Shown here in pieces: positions 14,020-16,424 of a stretch of 16,424 nt of DNA. This DNA is from an uncultured Odoribacter sp. (GTDB lineage Bacteria; Bacteroidota; Bacteroidia; Bacteroidales; Marinifilaceae), in the NCBI GenBank assembly GCA_900541415.1, contig UQJP01000046.1, forward strand, positions 1 to 16,424, in the 5' to 3' direction. The position numbers were made by a program, and so were the translations under genes. A model generated the notes under the pieces. It did not search any database. It had not been told where the DNA came from and saw nothing but the letters and a program-made list of their open reading frames with translations. Each line of letters opens with the position of its first letter. Within the stretch, counting starts at the first letter, position 1.

Positions 14020-16386
14020 ATGGTAAAATGTATTTTAACTGGTTTGGGTATTTTGCTTTGCCTGAATATGTATGCTGCCGTGGACAGTGTAAGAATGAGT
14101 AAGCTGGAAAATGTTGCAGAGGGGTTGAAGATGCCGGAACTCCGGGATGGTGATAAAAAGATCGGGTTTCCCCAGGTGCCGGAAGGCTATTCGCTGGAAT
14201 TGAAAGGTACGGATAAGTTGCCGGTGGTGGATGCCAGCGGACAGGTGGGTACTCCATTGACCGATCAGGAGGTGCAGTTGTATTTTGTGCTGGAGGATAA
14301 GGGGGCCGGATTGAAGAAAGATGTCACGGCGTTGAGTGTGAAGGTAAAGGGTGAAGGAAAGAGTGTGGAGGGGGGAAATGCTTGTCCGTCGGTTATTCCT
14401 GCTTTGCGGGAATGGGTGGGGGCTACCGGGAAGTATTTCTTTCCTAAGAAAGGGACGATTATTATCGACCCGGTTTACGCCCGGAAGTTACAGGCCGGAG
14501 CGGAGGCGTTGGCGGAGGATTTGAAGGTGTTGGGTAATTGGAAATATGTGGTGAAGATTGGAGAGCCGGAAAAGAATGTAATTTACATGACCCTGAATAC
14601 TTCCGACACCCAGTTGGGAGAAGAGGGTTACCGTATGACGATCGGGGAGGGAGTGACGATCGAAGCTCCGGCCGCCAGAGGTGCTTTCTGGGCTACTCGT
14701 TCTTTGTTGCAGATGTTGCAGCAGCAGGGGACAGAGCTGGTGAAGGGAACTACCCGCGATTATCCGAAGTTTTCCCGTCGCGGTTTTATGCTTGATGTGG
14801 CCCGGAAGTTTATTTCCCTGCCTTTTTTGCAGGATTATGTGAAGATTATGTCTTATTATAAGATGAATGAGTTTCACGTGCATTTGAATGATAACGGTTT
14901 TGTGCAGTTTTTTGATAACGATTGGGATAAGACTTATGCGGCTTTTCGCCTGGAATCGGATTTTTTCCCGGAACTGACGGCGAAGGATGGTCATTATACA
15001 AAAAAGGAGTTTAACGCTTTGCAGAAGAATGCGATGGTTTACGGGGTGAATGTTGTGCCTGAAATCGATGTGCCGGCCCATTCCCTGTCGTTCAGCCATT
15101 TCCGGAAGTCGTTAGGAAGCGAAAAGTATGGAATGGATCATTTGGATTTGTTCAATCCTGAGATTTATCCTTTCCTGGATTCTTTGTTTCTGGAGTATTT
15201 GGGGGGTGACGATCCGGTGTTTGCCGGGCCGGAGGTGCATATCGGTACGGATGAGTATTCCAAAGAAGCTGCCGAGGAGTTTCGGGCGTTTACCGATCAT
15301 TATTTGCGGTATGTGCAGAGTTTTGGAAAGCGGGCGCGGCTTTGGGGGGCTTTGACTCATGCTCCGGGTAAAACTCCGGTGATTTCCGAGGGCGTGATTA
15401 TGAATGCCTGGTATAACGGTTATGCCAATCCCAGGGATATGATCGATTTGGGATTCGACCTGATCAGTACGCCGGACGGGTATCTGTATATCGTTCCGGC
15501 CGCCGGATATTATTACGATTATCTGAATACGAAGTATTTGTATAGTAGCTGGGAGCCTTCAAGGATTGGGAATCAGGTGTTCCCGGCCGGGCATCCTCAG
15601 GTGTTGGGTGGAACTTTTGCCGTGTGGAATGATCATTCCGGGAATAAGATTACAGAGAAAGATGTTCACCACCGGGCTTTTCCTGCGATGCAGGTGCTGG
15701 CCGAAAAAATGTGGACGGGTGGCCGTGAAGGGGCTGATTATACCCGTTTCAACCAATTGGCCGAGAGTATGATCGAAGCTCCGGGTATTAATATTATGGC
15801 TAAAGTGCCTTCCAAAGGTGAAGTGGTGTTGAAATACGAGGCTGGAAAAGGGATGCAGAAAGACCAGTCCGGGAACGGGTATGATATTAGCCAGGTTAAG
15901 AATGCCAAAATAGATAAAGCGGACGGAATCACCTTTGCCGGAAATTCCCGGGTGGAGTTGCCTGTGCCGGAGATCGGGTATAATTATACGGTGTGTTTCG
16001 ATTTTTGCCCGTCGGCAGGGAATGAAGCGGATGCCGTGCTGTTTAAGTCGCCGAATGCCGTTGTGACGCTGAATGCGGAAGGAAGCGGAAAGTTAGGTTT
16101 CAAGCGGGAAGGTTATTCTTATACATTTAATTATGTGCCTGAAGCCGGAAAATGGATTCGGGTGGCTATTCAGGGGGATAATAAGGGAACTGCCCTGTAT
16201 GTGGACGGCAAGCTGGTGGAGCATCTGCAAAGCCAGAAGCGGGTGGTGAAAAATAAATCGGGGAATGAAAGTGCCATGTATATACAGCATACGTTGGTAT
16301 TTCCGTTGCAATATATCGGTGATACGGAACATGGTTTTAAAGGTAAGTTGAAGTCATTGGAAGTATATAATAAAAAGTTATATTGA
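14020..16386 (+). CDS. Secreted GH20 beta-hexosaminidase with C-terminal LamG-like domain
   Basis: A 788-residue exported family 20 glycosidase that releases terminal beta-GlcNAc or GalNAc. Residues 1-20 are a signal peptide ending MYAA. Residues 40-115 are of unclear type. A GH20b-like non-catalytic domain lies near 125-245, ending just before the start of the barrel at SRRGFMLDVAR (252-262). The GH20 barrel runs about 250-590: FHVHLND (285-291), PEIDVPAHS (347-355), and EVHIGTDE (405-412) with the catalytic Asp411-Glu412 pair of the substrate-assisted mechanism. Residues about 600-788 form a beta-rich LamG/concanavalin-like domain, probably for carbohydrate binding. ATG 14020 follows the GH16 stop by 16 bases and precedes the next ATG by 2, indicating one operon. 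The exact linkage cleaved is not determinable. Confidence 0.94.
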   Translation: MVKCILTGLGILLCLNMYAAVDSVRMSKLENVAEGLKMPELRDGDKKIGFPQVPEGYSLELKGTDKLPVVDASGQVGTPLTDQEVQLYFVLEDKGAGLKKDVTALSVKVKGEGKSVEGGNACPSVIPALREWVGATGKYFFPKKGTIIIDPVYARKLQAGAEALAEDLKVLGNWKYVVKIGEPEKNVIYMTLNTSDTQLGEEGYRMTIGEGVTIEAPAARGAFWATRSLLQMLQQQGTELVKGTTRDYPKFSRRGFMLDVARKFISLPFLQDYVKIMSYYKMNEFHVHLNDNGFVQFFDNDWDKTYAAFRLESDFFPELTAKDGHYTKKEFNALQKNAMVYGVNVVPEIDVPAHSLSFSHFRKSLGSEKYGMDHLDLFNPEIYPFLDSLFLEYLGGDDPVFAGPEVHIGTDEYSKEAAEEFRAFTDHYLRYVQSFGKRARLWGALTHAPGKTPVISEGVIMNAWYNGYANPRDMIDLGFDLISTPDGYLYIVPAAGYYYDYLNTKYLYSSWEPSRIGNQVFPAGHPQVLGGTFAVWNDHSGNKITEKDVHHRAFPAMQVLAEKMWTGGREGADYTRFNQLAESMIEAPGINIMAKVPSKGEVVLKYEAGKGMQKDQSGNGYDISQVKNAKIDKADGITFAGNSRVELPVPEIGYNYTVCFDFCPSAGNEADAVLFKSPNAVVTLNAEGSGKLGFKREGYSYTFNYVPEAGKWIRVAIQGDNKGTALYVDGKLVEHLQSQKRVVKNKSGNESAMYIQHTLVFPLQYIGDTEHGFKGKLKSLEVYNKKLY

Positions 16387-16388
16387 TT

Positions 16389-16424
16389 ATGAATTTTAGA
16401 AATTGGATCGCCGGCCTGGCCGCC
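16389..16424 (+). CDS. Start of a third exported protein, cut by window end
   Basis: An ATG 2 bases after the GH20 stop opens a frame of 12 codons (MNFRNWIAGLAA) to the window edge. A positive then hydrophobic start suggests a signal peptide. The very short spacing implies co-transcription with GH16 and GH20. The product cannot be named from 12 residues. Confidence 0.6.
   Translation, partial: MNFRNWIAGLAA

Noticed and set aside
14488..15099. 203-residue minus-strand open frame within GH20
   Set aside because: Antisense shadow of the GH20 catalytic domain.
1..16424. CRISPR array, insertion sequence, tRNA or rRNA
   Set aside because: No spaced direct repeats, transposase, terminal repeats or RNA-gene patterns were seen by eye on either strand.

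Overview
The window looks like a chromosomal segment of a gut-type member of the Bacteroidales. The evidence is the gene set: MeaB, a PEP-utilising pyruvate phosphate dikinase, a soluble hybrid two-component kinase, a 6-bladed beta-propeller lipoprotein, an S-type sulfatase, GH16 and GH20. Several start regions also carry the Bacteroidetes -7 promoter element TAnnTTTG, and Shine-Dalgarno sequences are mostly absent. The genus cannot be fixed from the sequence; an Odoribacter/Butyricimonas-like organism is a guess.

Layout. Bases 1-701 hold no convincing gene: a pyrimidine-rich stretch with one short hydrophobic open frame, then two strong inverted repeats. A meaB-type GTPase gene lies on the minus strand (702-1808). 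After 470 bases of AT-rich DNA comes a small secreted-protein gene broken by an in-frame TAA (2279-2719), closed by a good terminator. A roughly 400-base gap precedes a PAS-PAS-HisKA-HATPase-REC hybrid kinase (3264-5210, plus). It converges on ppdK (5468-8200, minus), and there are hairpins between them. A periplasmic serine-type sulfatase (8433-9995, minus) is divergent from a beta-propeller lipoprotein (10207-11340, plus). Next on the plus strand are a TIGR01212-type radical SAM protein with a TTG start (11419-12366) and a YbaK/PrdX-type tRNA-editing protein (12418-12921), ended by a terminator near 13049. The last block is a tight plus-strand cluster: a secreted GH16 endo-glycanase (13203-14003), a secreted GH20 exo-hexosaminidase with a C-terminal LamG-like domain (14020-16386), and the first 12 codons of a third exported protein that runs off the window.

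How the genes fit together. Two parts are central metabolism: MeaB supports the B12-dependent methylmalonyl-CoA mutase of the succinate/propionate route, and PPDK interconverts pyruvate and PEP. The sulfatase, GH16 and GH20 are all exported and together suggest breakdown of a sulfated, HexNAc-containing glycan such as mucin O-glycan. This is inference; no SusC/SusD pair is visible here. I found no CRISPR array, insertion sequence, tRNA or rRNA, and no clear new defence or mobile system. The most unusual items are the nonsense-interrupted secreted gene, the glycan cluster with its unseen third member, and the orphan hybrid kinase.
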